64,000 bases of DNA from Hyphomicrobium album. GTDB lineage: Bacteria; Pseudomonadota; Alphaproteobacteria; Rhizobiales; Hyphomicrobiaceae. The DNA is taken from contig NZ_WMBQ01000002.1 in NCBI RefSeq assembly GCF_009708035.1, forward strand, positions 620,001-684,000, given 5' to 3'. The notes beneath the pieces were generated by a model. It saw only the letters and a list, made by a program, of their open reading frames with translations. It ran no database searches and was not told the DNA's origin. Every line of letters begins with the position of its first letter. Positions within the stretch are counted from its first letter, which is position 1. This document shows positions 34,300-43,734 of the stretch, piece after piece. Made by a program: the position numbers and the translations under genes.

Positions 34300-36123
34300 C
34301 TAGCGTGCCGTCGCCGTCGCTTCCACCGCGGCGATCAACGGATGGCGCGCGCGCTTCAGGCGCTGCACCTCTTCCAGTCCCCACCAGTAGGCGTTGCGCA
34401 CCAGCTCCGCGTGCCGGTGCCAATCGAGAATGCCCATGTCGGCGGGAATGGGCGGCACGAACAGGACGTCGTCCTGCTTCATCTGCCGGAGGAAGTCGTC
34501 GCGCCCCGCCATCAGCGAGCGCATCAGCACGGTCGTGAGCCCCGGCGCGGCCGGCAGCTTGCCGCGCGTCAACGGGTTGATGGACATGCGGATCAGCTCG
34601 GCGCGTGAGGGAAGCGATTCATACTTCACGTCGAAGCGCTCCAGCTCCGGGATATCGAAGCTCACGACGACGTTCGGTCCGCTCTTCAGCGCATGCATGG
34701 TGGTGATGGGCAAGTTGTCGAGCAGGCAGCCGTCGACCAGCATCTCCCCTTCGGGCGTATAAACGGGCGGTAGCAGCACCGGGATCGACGACGAAGCGCG
34801 GATCGCCTCGAACAGGTCGCCGCGGTCGTGGCGGTGCAATTGGTAGCTCGACAGGTTGGTCGAGACGGAGAAGAACGGGACCCAGAGGTCCTCGATGTTG
34901 ACGCCGCCGAAGTAGCGCGACAGCTGCGTGTCGTAGTGGCGGTGGTCGAGCAGCGAGTAGCGCGGCCAGGTGTAGCGCTGCATCGCCCGGTTGGTGACGA
35001 AGATGTCGTGTGTGCCGCGGTCGATGTCGTCGGGGTGCTTGTCCATGGCGAAGGCGCCGGTCATCGCCGCGCCGGCTGACGTGCCGCCGACAATGTCGAA
35101 TTCGAAACCCGACTCGAGCAGCGCTTTGTAGAGGCCGACGTGCGCGGCGCAGAGCGCTCCGCCGCCGCAAGCGACGAGGCCCAACGCGCTGCCGTTGATG
35201 AACCGATAGAGCCGCGCCATCGTGCTGCGGTCGTCGAGCGCCACGTGATGATGCATGGCGACGCTGCGGCGACGCAGCCAGCGGGCGGTACCGGAGAGAG
35301 GCGCGCGGCGCTCGTGCACGACGACGAGGCGCCGGGCCTCCGTATCGACGAATGCCGCGGCAAGCTGTTCGAGCGCATTGGGGGCCGGATCGGCGTCGGG
35401 CGTGGCGATGGCCAGCACCAGATCGGCGTGGCGGATTGCCTTCTGCGACCAGGGTGTGAGCTCGGCGTCGGCGAGGAAGACCAGGTAGTCATAAGAGCTT
35501 TCGAGCTGGTTGAGGGCTTGCGTCGCCTCGGCGCTGTCGAGGGGGGGAAGGAGCTCGGCAGCGCGCGCCGAATTGAGCACCAATGTGTTGGCGCTCGCCG
35601 AAAAGACGGCGTTGAGCTGATCGAGGAAGCGCTCCGGGACATGGGCGCCGCCGGCGCGGATGACGGCGATGGTGCGGGGCCGCGGGTCGGGTGCCGACGG
35701 CTGCGAGATGCTGGTGGTGGCGGCGAGCCGCTGGGCCAGCGAGGCGGTGAGCGTCCGCCAGATCCCGGGGCACTTAGCGGCGATGGAATCGAACTCGGCG
35801 CGCCCGAGGCGCAGCACCAGGCTGTCCCGCATGGCCGTCACCGTTGCGGTACGCGTGCCGCCGGTAAGGAAAGCGATCTCGCCGATCGGCTGCTCGGGTC
35901 CGATCTCGGTGAGCGGTTCGCGCCGTCCGTCGAGGGTCACCGAGAAGCGCCCGGAGATGACGATGTATAGCGCGTCGGCGGCCTCTCCCTGCCGCACCAG
36001 CACGTCGCCGCGCTTCAGTGGTTGCGTCTCGAGCCCGGACATGAGCGCGGCGCGCTCGTCCGCGCTCAGCTCGGAGAAGATGCCGATGACGGGAAGCCCG
36101 GCTTTGGACAGGAGCGAATGCAT
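34300..36123 (-). CDS. Patatin-like phospholipase with cyclic-nucleotide-binding domain (NTE type)
   Basis: 607 residues. The N-terminal cNMP-binding domain (residues 1-130) contains LKRGDVLVRQGEAADALYIV and PIGEIAFLTGGTRTATV. The C-terminal patatin domain starts near residue 310 with the oxyanion loop GLVACGGGALCAAHVG, the catalytic serine in GGTSAGAAMTG, and the catalytic aspartate in LVDGCLLDNLPI. This is the architecture of neuropathy target esterase-like lysophospholipases, here without N-terminal membrane helices. The middle part (130-310) resembles the linker seen in bacterial members. Lipid substrate unknown. Confidence 0.92.
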   Translation of the reverse strand: MHSLLSKAGLPVIGIFSELSADERAALMSGLETQPLKRGDVLVRQGEAADALYIVISGRFSVTLDGRREPLTEIGPEQPIGEIAFLTGGTRTATVTAMRDSLVLRLGRAEFDSIAAKCPGIWRTLTASLAQRLAATTSISQPSAPDPRPRTIAVIRAGGAHVPERFLDQLNAVFSASANTLVLNSARAAELLPPLDSAEATQALNQLESSYDYLVFLADAELTPWSQKAIRHADLVLAIATPDADPAPNALEQLAAAFVDTEARRLVVVHERRAPLSGTARWLRRRSVAMHHHVALDDRSTMARLYRFINGSALGLVACGGGALCAAHVGLYKALLESGFEFDIVGGTSAGAAMTGAFAMDKHPDDIDRGTHDIFVTNRAMQRYTWPRYSLLDHRHYDTQLSRYFGGVNIEDLWVPFFSVSTNLSSYQLHRHDRGDLFEAIRASSSIPVLLPPVYTPEGEMLVDGCLLDNLPITTMHALKSGPNVVVSFDIPELERFDVKYESLPSRAELIRMSINPLTRGKLPAAPGLTTVLMRSLMAGRDDFLRQMKQDDVLFVPPIPADMGILDWHRHAELVRNAYWWGLEEVQRLKRARHPLIAAVEATATAR

Positions 36124-36293
36124 CGGCGCTTGGTGCCTTCAAAGCAGCTCGGCGGGCAGCATAGTTCAGTTCCGGCGCGAGCGCGCCGGCAATCGGCCGA
36201 AAGCGTTCACGCCTCGTGCATCTGGTCGCCGAGCCGGGCTTCGGTTACCCTGATGCATGGTGGTGCGGTCTGGCGGACGCGGGGGATATTGCC

Positions 36294-36698
36294 ATGCGCT
36301 TCATTGTATTTTTGCTGGCCCTAGCGGCGGCGCTGACCGCGGTCGCAGCGCTTCTCATCGCGACGATGTCGATCTTCACCGACAATCCTCACGACCCCAA
36401 GGTTCCCTGGGGCTACGCATTGGTGGTCGCCGCCGGCGTCGCGATGGCACTATCGGCAATCTCGGCCTTGGCGATTTGGGGCAGTCCGCGCGCTGCGGCA
36501 TGGCTGCTGTCGAGTGCTGCAATGGCCGGCGTCGTCGGCATGGCGGCTCAGGGCGTCATCATGTTCCTCGTCCGGAACAATCCGAACGCTCCCGATGCCT
36601 ATAACATCGCGACTGCCATAGTATTGGCGGGCGCCGCGCCGGCGCTGCTGGCCACGCTAGGAGCGTGGCTGTCACGGCGCGTCGCAACGGCCGGTTAG
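36294..36698 (+). CDS. Four-helix membrane protein, unknown
   Basis: 134 residues with four transmembrane segments: FIVFLLALAAALTAVAALL, ALVVAAGVAMALSAISALA, AWLLSSAAMAGVVGMAAQG and IATAIVLAGAAPALLATLG. No motif points to a family. The stop overlaps by four bases the stop region of the convergent gene at 36695. Start chosen at the ATG that begins the first helix. Confidence 0.55.
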   Translation: MRFIVFLLALAAALTAVAALLIATMSIFTDNPHDPKVPWGYALVVAAGVAMALSAISALAIWGSPRAAAWLLSSAAMAGVVGMAAQGVIMFLVRNNPNAPDAYNIATAIVLAGAAPALLATLGAWLSRRVATAG

Positions 36699-37135
36699 GC
36701 GGCGAGGCGGGCAGCCTCCTCGGTCGACGGCGCGGGGCGCTTTTCAAGTGTGACGACGTTGGCGGCGCGTACCTCGTTGAGGGCGATGAGGAAGCGCTGC
36801 GGGCTGAACCCGCGATGGCCGTTGAGGCGCTGGCTGGCGGCAATGGCGATGGCCGGGGCGAGCAGCGCATGCCCGCCATCGAGCAGCATGTCCTTGAGGC
36901 GGCGGGCGCCGAACACTTCCACGAGGTGGCGGAAGCGGACGAAGGAGGCCAGCGCGCTCTGAGGCTCGGCGTGATGACGGCTCTGCATGACAGTACGCGC
37001 TGTGTCGAGATCGGCATCGGTGGCGCCATTGAGTAGCACCAGCCCGCGGCCACTCTCGACAAGGGATCGCATGGCGGCTGCAAGATCGGCGGCATCGACG
37101 GCCGGGATGTCGCTGAGGTCGAAGGTCATGGCCAT
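36695..37135 (-). CDS. Cytoplasmic protein of unknown function
   Basis: 146 residues, acidic at the N-terminus (MTFDLSDIPAVDAADLAAAM) with no signal or membrane segment. It has helical segments around LVEVFGARRLKDMLLDGGHA, and a segment ending GHRGFSPQRFLIALNEVRAA. I recognise no family. It is downstream of the cold-shock-like gene on the same strand (23 bases apart), so the two may be co-transcribed and co-regulated. Confidence 0.5.
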   Translation of the reverse strand: MAMTFDLSDIPAVDAADLAAAMRSLVESGRGLVLLNGATDADLDTARTVMQSRHHAEPQSALASFVRFRHLVEVFGARRLKDMLLDGGHALLAPAIAIAASQRLNGHRGFSPQRFLIALNEVRAANVVTLEKRPAPSTEEAARLAA

Positions 37136-37158
37136 TGGTCTGTGCTCCCGCTCGATCG

Positions 37159-37377
37159 TCAGTGGCTGCCGCCGCCGAAGGCGGTCCAGGGCGAGCCGGT
37201 CATGAGGAAGATTTCCTTGCCGCGGCGGGCGGAAACCAGGAAGTCGACCGAGTGGCCGACGAGCTTGCCATTGAGGTTGACGACCTCGTCCTTGGCGAAG
37301 CGGTACTTGGCGCCGTTCTCGGCTTCGATGACGCCGAAGCCGACTTCCGGGCTGAACTTCGTGATGCGTCCGTGCAT
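37159..37377 (-). CDS. Cold-shock-like (CSD/OB-fold) protein
   Basis: 72 residues. MHGRITKFSPEVGFGVIEAENGAKYRF follows the cold-shock domain plan (xGxIKWF...KGFGFI) in two overlapping parts, but the aromatic RNP motifs are altered (KFSPEVGFGVIEA instead of WFNxxKGFGFI). It may bind nucleic acid weakly or have another role. The ATG at 37375-37377 follows GGGAGAG. A 20-bp dyad matching those of the 53-56 kb secreted gene cluster lies 72 bases upstream in the same orientation. Confidence 0.7.
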   Translation of the reverse strand: MHGRITKFSPEVGFGVIEAENGAKYRFAKDEVVNLNGKLVGHSVDFLVSARRGKEIFLMTGSPWTAFGGGSH

Positions 37378-37449
37378 GGCACTCTCCCTGAATTTTGCGG
37401 CCATTCCTGGCCGGCTATGGGGGCAGATTGCCTCAGGGCTCGGGGAGCG

Positions 37450-37469
37450 CGCTGTTCCGGCAGTGACAG
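37450..37469 (-). promoter_or_regulatory. Shared dyad site S5, upstream of the cold-shock-like gene
   Basis: On the minus strand it reads CTGTCACTGCCGGAACAGCG, matching 16 of 20 bases of the dyad S4 before the secreted cluster. It lies 72 bases before the cold-shock-like start. It could also serve the plus-strand gene at 37653, but orientation matches the minus-strand gene. Confidence 0.55.
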
Positions 37470-37652
37470 GTTTTTGGAAGTTTTTCGCCGGCGGCCCGTG
37501 CCCGTCGAGAGCCCTCGCCGGGGCCGCATTTGCGGTGTATTGAACTGGGCTTGGCGGGCGTTAACCGTGCACGCCGGGCATTCAGTCTGGGTTCATGGCT
37601 GCGGCCCTAGGGTCGAGATGCGATCCGTAAGAGGACGTTGAAGGTGAGGACG

Positions 37653-37928
37653 ATGACGAGCGCTCTGCGTGCAGCGTTTCCGGTGCTGGCTCTGATCGGC
37701 GCGGCCGCGGGGCTAACTGCTCCCGCGCTCGCCAACTGCGACTGGTACGTGAAGACGTCGCTTGAGCAGCAGCAGCGCAACCTGAAGCTCAAGTGCGGGT
37801 TGTCGGGTGCCGAGTGGTCCGTCGACAAGGGGGCGCACGCGGCGTGGTGCGCTTCGGTAAGCCCCGACACGTCGCGCTCGACCGCGCAGAAGCGCGAGGC
37901 CGACCTCGGCAAGTGCGCGGCGAAGTAG
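37653..37928 (+). CDS. Small exported protein with three cysteines
   Basis: 91 residues; signal peptide MTSALRAAFPVLALIGAAAG with cleavage after PALA. The mature part starts NCDWYVKTSLEQQQRN and continues KLKCGLSGAEWSVDKGAH, WCASVSPD and GKCAAK, giving four cysteines in all. It is a short periplasmic protein common in this lineage by impression, with no known role. AGGTGAGG lies just before the ATG at 37653; a TTG at 37638 is the alternative. Confidence 0.6.
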   Translation: MTSALRAAFPVLALIGAAAGLTAPALANCDWYVKTSLEQQQRNLKLKCGLSGAEWSVDKGAHAAWCASVSPDTSRSTAQKREADLGKCAAK

Positions 37929-38041
37929 TTTGCGACGGCGCACGCGGCGCCGGAAATTTCTCCATCGGTGTGCACGAAGGTTGGGCGCTCTAACGCCACA
38001 CCCGGCTTGATCGCGCGCGCGACGCAGCCGATGCTGTGCAC

Positions 38042-39052
38042 ATGGAAGATCCGATCCTGATCGAAGTCACGCGCGGCCCGCTGGTCGAGAGCTGGCATCG
38101 CGGCGCGGTCGCCGTTGCGGCGCCATCCGGCGCGCTGGCGTTGCGCCTGGGCGACGTCGAGCGCTTGGTCTATCCGCGTTCGGCGGTGAAGGCGCTGCAG
38201 GCCCTGCCGCTGATCGAGACAGGCGCTGCCGATCGTTTCGGCTTCGGCGCGGCCGAGATCGCGCTCGCCTGCGGCTCGCACGCGGGCACGGAGCGGCACA
38301 CGCATCTCGCCGCCGCCATGCTCGAGCGGGCCGGCTTGAGCGAGAGCGCGCTCGGCTGCGGGGCGCACGCTCCGCTCGGCGCCTCGGCTGCCAATGCGCT
38401 GATCAAGGCCGGCGAAACGCCGACGCAACTCCACAACAACTGCTCCGGCAAGCACGCGGGCATGCTGGCGACAGCCGTGCACTTGAAAGAGCCGATCAAG
38501 GGCTATTGGGAGGCGGCGCATCCGGTGCAGGCCCGCGTACACGAGGCGCTGGCCGACATTTCCGGGCTGCCGTTGGGAGATGACGTGCGGGGCTTCGACG
38601 GCTGCTCAGTGCCGAACTGGGCGATGCCGCTGTCGGCGATGGCGCGCATGTTCGCTAAGCTCGTCACGGGTCAGGGAATGACGCCGGAGCGACGCGCCGC
38701 CGTGTCGCGCATTCTCGATGCGTGCTGGGAGTTCCCCGACATGGTCGCCGGCAAGAGCCGCGCCGACACCGTCGTCATGCGCGCGCTGCCGCGGCAGGTG
38801 TTCATGAAGACGGGCGCCGAGGGCGTCTACTGCGGCGCTTTTCCCGAGCTGGGCCTGGGTTTCGCGTTGAAGATCGACGACGGCGCCAAGCGTGCGGCGG
38901 CCGGCGCGGCGATCTCGCTGGTCGAGCGTCTATATCCGGCGGCGCGCGGGCTGATGCCGGTCGGGGCGCTGAAGACGTGGCGCGGGCACGAGGTCGGCGG
39001 CGTGCGCTCGTCACCGCTGTACGAGGACGCCCTCGCCAAACTCAAGGTTTAG
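38042..39052 (+). CDS. Asparaginase, Rhizobium etli AnsA family
   Basis: 336 residues of the asparaginase II family typified by the inducible, thermolabile enzyme of Rhizobium etli, unrelated to E. coli AnsB. Family segments: RGPLVESWHRGAVAV, RSAVKALQALPL, ACGSHAGTERHTHLAA, the conserved HNNCSGKHAGMLA, DGCSVPNWAMPL and KTGAEGVYCGAFPELGLG. It hydrolyses asparagine to aspartate and ammonia. It converges on the Tat-exported gene, stops three bases apart. Confidence 0.9.
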   Translation: MEDPILIEVTRGPLVESWHRGAVAVAAPSGALALRLGDVERLVYPRSAVKALQALPLIETGAADRFGFGAAEIALACGSHAGTERHTHLAAAMLERAGLSESALGCGAHAPLGASAANALIKAGETPTQLHNNCSGKHAGMLATAVHLKEPIKGYWEAAHPVQARVHEALADISGLPLGDDVRGFDGCSVPNWAMPLSAMARMFAKLVTGQGMTPERRAAVSRILDACWEFPDMVAGKSRADTVVMRALPRQVFMKTGAEGVYCGAFPELGLGFALKIDDGAKRAAAGAAISLVERLYPAARGLMPVGALKTWRGHEVGGVRSSPLYEDALAKLKV

Positions 39053-39055
39053 CGA

Positions 39056-40414
39056 TCAGACCGACAGGTTGCCGGCGATAGCGAGCAGCTTTTCGGAGCT
39101 GCCGCCGTGCGTCAGCTCAGGGCCGGTGGGGTTGCCGGCCGCGTCCATGGCGCGGATAGCCCCATCGCTCGCGCCGGAGATCATGTTGTTGGCGAGCACG
39201 CAGGCGCCGGCCGCCCGGTCCGTCGAAACGAGGATGCCGACGCGCGAGGCGCGCACCAGGTTCCCCGTCGCCACTACCTCACGCATATAGGCGCCCCAGC
39301 CGATGACGATGCCGGCGGTCGGTGCACCTTCGACGACGTTGCCGGTTATGGCCGTGTCGGCCTCCACGGTGATGCCGTGGCCGCGCTTGTCGACCGGCTC
39401 CTGCTCGCGGCGGAACAGGTTGCGCACGAGGTTGCCCTGCACGACGCCGAGGCGTCCGCCGTCGTTGAAGTTGGTGAGCGTGATGCCGGTCGCCGCGGTG
39501 TCGACGACATTGTTGGCGACGAGCGCGCCCTCGAAGCCGAACTCGGCGTAGATCGCCACTTCGCCGAGGCGCGCGCACGAATTGGCGAGGATCTGGATGT
39601 TGGAGGACGCGTTGCCGCGCACGGCGCTGAAGGCGCAATCGGTGATGCGGTTGCCCGAGACGAGCACGCTGCCGGCGCGAAAAACGTTCACGCCGTTGCC
39701 GTTCTCGCCGGTGCCGCCGCCGTCGGCGCGGATGCGCGCGATGCGGTTGCCGGTGACGATGCTGCCGTCCTCGCCGGGCTCGGAGCGCCACACCTGGACG
39801 CCGTTGTTGCCGCAGTGGGCGATGTCGTTGTGCGTGATTTCGAGACCGGCGGCGTCGACGCTGCGGATGGCCGCCTGCAAAGTATTCGAGACGGTGCAGT
39901 CGGCGACGGAACCTGCACAAGCCATGAGCGAGATGCCGTTGGCGGGGCTGCGGCTCAGAGCGAGGTGCCGCAAGCGCACGCCGCGTGAGTTGCGCACGTC
40001 GATCAGGCCGTCGGCGGCGCCAAGCATCTGGTAACCGCCGTCGAGCACCAGACCTTCGATGAGGATGTTGTCGGCGTGGTCGGCGGTGATGAAGCCTTCG
40101 CCACCGGCGAACTCCAAGGTCGTCGCGCCGGCAGCGCCGACGAGGCGTGCACCGGCGCGCAATTCGAGCGCGCCTATGCGAAAGCGCCCGGCGGGGAGCT
40201 CGAGCGGCTCACCTCGGTTCGTGGCGGCGTCGAGCGCGGCCTGCAGTGCCACCGTTTGATCGGAGGTGCTGCCGGGAACGAGACCGAGGTCGCCGGCCGC
40301 CGACGCGCGCTTGCGCGCCTCGGCCGGGCGTGCGCCAGCGGCGGCACCGGCAGCGATGCCAGCGGCGAGGCCGGCGGACAGCATATGGCGGCGATCGATG
40401 GTCATGGGGCTCAT
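39056..40414 (-). CDS. Tat-exported right-handed beta-helix protein (TIGR03808-like)
   Basis: 452 residues. The N-terminus MTIDRRHMLSAGLAAGIAAG is a twin-arginine signal with cleavage near ARPAEA. The rest is a chain of parallel beta-helix repeats rich in Asn and Gly: DNILIEGLVLDGG, LEITHNDIAHCGNNGVQ, SILVSGNRIT-type turns, and LVANNVVDTAATGITLTN. This matches the twin-arginine repeat protein family TIGR03808 of Rhizobiales, whose function is unknown; the fold is that of polysaccharide-processing beta-helix proteins. ATG 40405 is an alternative start. Confidence 0.87.
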   Translation of the reverse strand: MSPMTIDRRHMLSAGLAAGIAAGAAAGARPAEARKRASAAGDLGLVPGSTSDQTVALQAALDAATNRGEPLELPAGRFRIGALELRAGARLVGAAGATTLEFAGGEGFITADHADNILIEGLVLDGGYQMLGAADGLIDVRNSRGVRLRHLALSRSPANGISLMACAGSVADCTVSNTLQAAIRSVDAAGLEITHNDIAHCGNNGVQVWRSEPGEDGSIVTGNRIARIRADGGGTGENGNGVNVFRAGSVLVSGNRITDCAFSAVRGNASSNIQILANSCARLGEVAIYAEFGFEGALVANNVVDTAATGITLTNFNDGGRLGVVQGNLVRNLFRREQEPVDKRGHGITVEADTAITGNVVEGAPTAGIVIGWGAYMREVVATGNLVRASRVGILVSTDRAAGACVLANNMISGASDGAIRAMDAAGNPTGPELTHGGSSEKLLAIAGNLSV

Positions 40415-40472
40415 TGCTCGGCTGCTTCAGGGAAGCCAAGCAAGTCTGAGGCCAGCTCCGGTTAACGGAGGA

Positions 40473-41120
40473 TTAGGCAGGCGCATCCTCGAGGCAGGTT
40501 GCGATGATTTCCAGGCCGCCGGCCACCGCCGTGGGCCAGGTCAGCCGGCATTCGACGATTTCGGCGGGGTCGCAGGCGCCGGCGGCCAGCGCGGCCGGGA
40601 TGTGAACGAAGCCCGCGATATGCGGTCTCGCCTGGGTGCTCGCGGCGGCCAGCGAATGATAGAGCAGGGCATTGCACAGGTAGGCGCCGGCGTCGTCGGA
40701 GGTACAACATGGGACGCCGATTGCCTTCAGCCGCTCGACGATGCGTTCGATCGGCAGCGTCGTGGAAAGCGTGTCGGCGCCGGACTTCACCACGGCGACC
40801 TCCGCTGGCAGCGCGCCGCAGGCGTCATGGCGGGGCTCGCAGACGTTGCGGGAGACCCGCTCGATCCGGAAGTCCTCCGCGCCCTGGGATATGCCGAAGT
40901 GCAGCGCCAGGCGTGGCGCATTCGCACTGAGGAGGGATTGCAGCAGCTCGGGTGCCCGGTTCCAATCGACGGGAAGCACCGCATCGACGATGTCATAATC
41001 GGGAAAGCGCTCACGCGCGGCGGCGGCGAGCTGCGGCACGAGCGTCTCGGTGGCGTTGGCGGCAATGCCGGGAAACGCGCCGAAGCCGGTGAGTAGAACT
41101 GTGGGGCGCTGTGAGGTCAC
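40473..41120 (-). CDS. pcp: Pyroglutamyl-peptidase I
   Basis: 215-residue cysteine peptidase that removes N-terminal pyroglutamate. The glutamate-containing segment is LHFGISQGAEDFRIERVSRN, the catalytic cysteine is in SDDAGAYLCNALLYHSL, and the catalytic histidine is in GFVHIP. Starts with GTG (41118-41120). It follows meaB after 22 bases, probably in the same transcript, although the functions are unrelated. Confidence 0.9.
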   Translation of the reverse strand: MTSQRPTVLLTGFGAFPGIAANATETLVPQLAAAARERFPDYDIVDAVLPVDWNRAPELLQSLLSANAPRLALHFGISQGAEDFRIERVSRNVCEPRHDACGALPAEVAVVKSGADTLSTTLPIERIVERLKAIGVPCCTSDDAGAYLCNALLYHSLAAASTQARPHIAGFVHIPAALAAGACDPAEIVECRLTWPTAVAGGLEIIATCLEDAPA

Positions 41121-41142
41121 GACGGCTCGCTGCAGCGCCGGC

Positions 41143-42147
41143 TTACGCTCGAATGCCGGCCAACGCCATTATCTCGTCGACGGCAAGCGTGGGCAACAGG
41201 CGTCCCTCGCGCACGTCGGCCTCCAGCTGCGGCAGTCGCTGCGCGACCTGCGCATTGGCCTGCACCGCGCCCATGATGCGGTCGGACAGCATGTCGCGCA
41301 TCCAGGCGACGGCCTGACGCTGACGGCGCTCGTCGAATTCGCCCGACGCGGTGAGTGCCTTCTTATGCGCGAGGATGCTGTCCCACAGCTTGTCGAGGCC
41401 CTTGTTCTCGCGGCCGGAGATGGTGATGACCGTCGGCGTCCAGGTCGGCGACGGCGGGTTGAGGATCTGCAGCGCCGCGCGATATTCCGCGGCGGCGCGC
41501 TCGGCGCGCGTGACGTTGTCGCCGTCCGCCTTGTTGATGGCGATCATGTCGGCGATCTCGATGATGCCCTTCTTGATGCCCTGCAGGTCGTCGCCGCCGC
41601 CGGCGAGCAGCAGCACGAGGAAGAAGTCGACCATGTCGGCGACGGCGATCTCCGACTGGCCGACGCCCACCGTCTCGACGATGATCACGTCGAAGCCGGC
41701 CGCTTCACACAACGCCATCGTCTCGCGTGTCTTGCGGGTGACGCCGCCGAGCGTGCCGGAGGTGGGCGATGGCCGGATGAAGGCGTTCGGCTCCTGTGCC
41801 AGCCGGTTCATGCGCGTCTTGTCGCCGAGGATGGAGCCCCCGGTGCGCTTCGACGTCGGGTCGACGGCGAGCACGGCGACGCGACGCCCCATGCCGACGA
41901 GATTCATGCCGAGTTCGTCGATGGTCGTCGACTTGCCGACGCCCGGCACGCCGGTGACGCCGAGCCGCAAGGCGCCGGTCTTCGCCGGCAACAGGGCCTG
42001 CAGCAATTGCTGCGCCCGCGCCTGATGCTGGGCTTTGGTGCTTTCGACGAGCGTGATGGCGCGCGCCAGCATTGCCCGGTCGCCGGAGCGCACGCCCTCG
42101 ACGTAGGCGTCGAGCGAGGGTCCCGTTGCGGCGGCGGCGGTTTGCAT
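41143..42147 (-). CDS. meaB: Methylmalonyl-CoA mutase-associated GTPase MeaB
   Basis: 334-residue G3E GTPase that protects and reloads the adenosylcobalamin cofactor of methylmalonyl-CoA mutase. P-loop GVTGVPGVGKSTTID, base-recognition motif NKADGD and the family segments DPTSKRTGGSILGDKTRM, RPSPTSGTLGGVTRKTRE and ETVGVGQSE are all visible. The mutase subunits are not in this window. The ATG at 42145-42147 follows AGGAGAAG; the longer frame upstream is not supported. Confidence 0.93.
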   Translation of the reverse strand: MQTAAAATGPSLDAYVEGVRSGDRAMLARAITLVESTKAQHQARAQQLLQALLPAKTGALRLGVTGVPGVGKSTTIDELGMNLVGMGRRVAVLAVDPTSKRTGGSILGDKTRMNRLAQEPNAFIRPSPTSGTLGGVTRKTRETMALCEAAGFDVIIVETVGVGQSEIAVADMVDFFLVLLLAGGGDDLQGIKKGIIEIADMIAINKADGDNVTRAERAAAEYRAALQILNPPSPTWTPTVITISGRENKGLDKLWDSILAHKKALTASGEFDERRQRQAVAWMRDMLSDRIMGAVQANAQVAQRLPQLEADVREGRLLPTLAVDEIMALAGIRA

Positions 42148-42308
42148 GGCTTCTCCTAGAATCCGGCGCCCTGTTGATAGTTTGACGAAATCATTGTTCG
42201 CAAGCGTGGCATGCCGACGCCTGTGTGGGATCGGCACCTTGCCGGGTACATCCCCGGTTCATAATCTGCCGGATAAGCAAAAAGGGATAAACGAGGGGAG
42301 GGGCGTCG

Positions 42309-43673
42309 ATGCCCGCGCTTTCCGGCCTGATGTTGGCGGCGCTGGGGCTTCTGGCGGCGCTCGTCGTCTATTTTCTCGCCTGGCGCGCGACCGCCCACCG
42401 CTCGATTGCGACGCAGGCGCTGGTGCGCGGCGGCTTGTTCGTGCTGCTCGCCGTCCCGCTCGCGGCGGTATTTCTTCTCAGCCCGACGATGCACCGCGCC
42501 TTCGACAAGCGCGAGCCGCAGCTTTCCTCGCCGCTCGATGACGAGGCGCCCCCGACGCCGACGGCGAAGTCGGATGCCAAGCCCCGAGGTCGCTTGGGTG
42601 ATCCGGCTGACGGTTCCAGTCCGCCGATGGCGACAATGGCCCGGGAGGCAGCATGGGATGTGGTGCCGGTGTTCTTCGGCACCGACCGCGAGGAGAAGCC
42701 TGACCCAAAGCGCCTGGCCTACAGCGCCGAGCGTGGTCGCCGGTTGGAGCTGGGTCGCGCAATGGTGACAGTGCCCAAGAGCCATCAGGTTCCGAACGTC
42801 GAGCGGCCGTGGGTGGTCAAGATCCCGTATTTCGACGTGACGATCTACGAGCAGGCGGAGGATCCGGCCCAGCATTTCACCATGCAGGAGATGAAGAAGC
42901 TGTCGCAGACGGACTTCGTCGCGCTGGTGGGCGAGCGTCTCACGGCATCGAACCGCTACAAGGATCACGCGCTCGTTTTCGTGCACGGCTACAACACGTC
43001 TTTCGACAATGCGGTCTACCGCACAGGGCAGATCGCCTACGACTTGAAGTTCGACGGCGCGGCGTTCCTCTACAGCTGGCCCTCCGGCGGTGCCGTGGCG
43101 AGCTACACCTACGACCGCGAGAGCGCGCAGGCGTCGGAGCCGTACATGCGCGCGTTCCTCGATCTCGTCATCAAGCAATCGGGGGCGAAGTCGGTCAGCA
43201 TCATCGCCCACTCGATGGGCAACCAGCCGCTGATGGATGTCTTGAAGGACATGCGCAACGCCGCGCCGGAGGTGGCTATCAACGAAGTGATCCTTGCTGC
43301 TCCCGACGTCGACGCCGACAATTTCGCCAACGTCGCGCAGCGTATCGAGGGGATTGCCCGGGGTGTCACGCTCTATGCCGCCGCCAACGACCGGGCGCTG
43401 ATCGTATCACGCAACTTCTGGCAAAATCCGCGGGCCGGCGACGTTACGGCTTCTGGCCCCCTGATCGTGCCGGGCATCGAAACCATTGATGTGACAGCGG
43501 CGTCCACAGACAGTTTCGCCTTAAATCACTCGGGTTACGCGGAGAACAACGAGCTGTTGCAGGATATTGGTAAGCTCATTCTGAGCGGCCTGCGTCCGCC
43601 CGATCAGCGGTTGCCGGCCCTCAAGCGCACGTCCTCGCCAAAGGGGGACTATTGGCGCTATACGGCGCCCTAA
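42309..43673 (+). CDS. Alpha/beta hydrolase of the DUF900 family
   Basis: 454 residues. Two hydrophobic segments (LAALGLLAALVVYFLAW and GGLFVLLAVPLAAVFLLSP) anchor the protein in the membrane; a hydrolase domain follows from about residue 115. Catalytic residues are visible: serine in IIAHSMGNQ, aspartate in LAAPDVDADNF, histidine in FALNHSGYAEN. DUF900 hydrolases are esterase-like, substrate unknown. The domain is closely related to that of the next gene (PYFDVTIY, VHGYNTSFDNA, YSWPSGGAVASYTYDR are shared), so the two arose by tandem duplication. Confidence 0.88.
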   Translation: MPALSGLMLAALGLLAALVVYFLAWRATAHRSIATQALVRGGLFVLLAVPLAAVFLLSPTMHRAFDKREPQLSSPLDDEAPPTPTAKSDAKPRGRLGDPADGSSPPMATMAREAAWDVVPVFFGTDREEKPDPKRLAYSAERGRRLELGRAMVTVPKSHQVPNVERPWVVKIPYFDVTIYEQAEDPAQHFTMQEMKKLSQTDFVALVGERLTASNRYKDHALVFVHGYNTSFDNAVYRTGQIAYDLKFDGAAFLYSWPSGGAVASYTYDRESAQASEPYMRAFLDLVIKQSGAKSVSIIAHSMGNQPLMDVLKDMRNAAPEVAINEVILAAPDVDADNFANVAQRIEGIARGVTLYAAANDRALIVSRNFWQNPRAGDVTASGPLIVPGIETIDVTAASTDSFALNHSGYAENNELLQDIGKLILSGLRPPDQRLPALKRTSSPKGDYWRYTAP

Positions 43674-43734
43674 GGGAGCCACAGCTGGAGCGTAATGCGG
43701 CGCGTCGTTTGCCGCCTTATTGAGGAATTCGACC

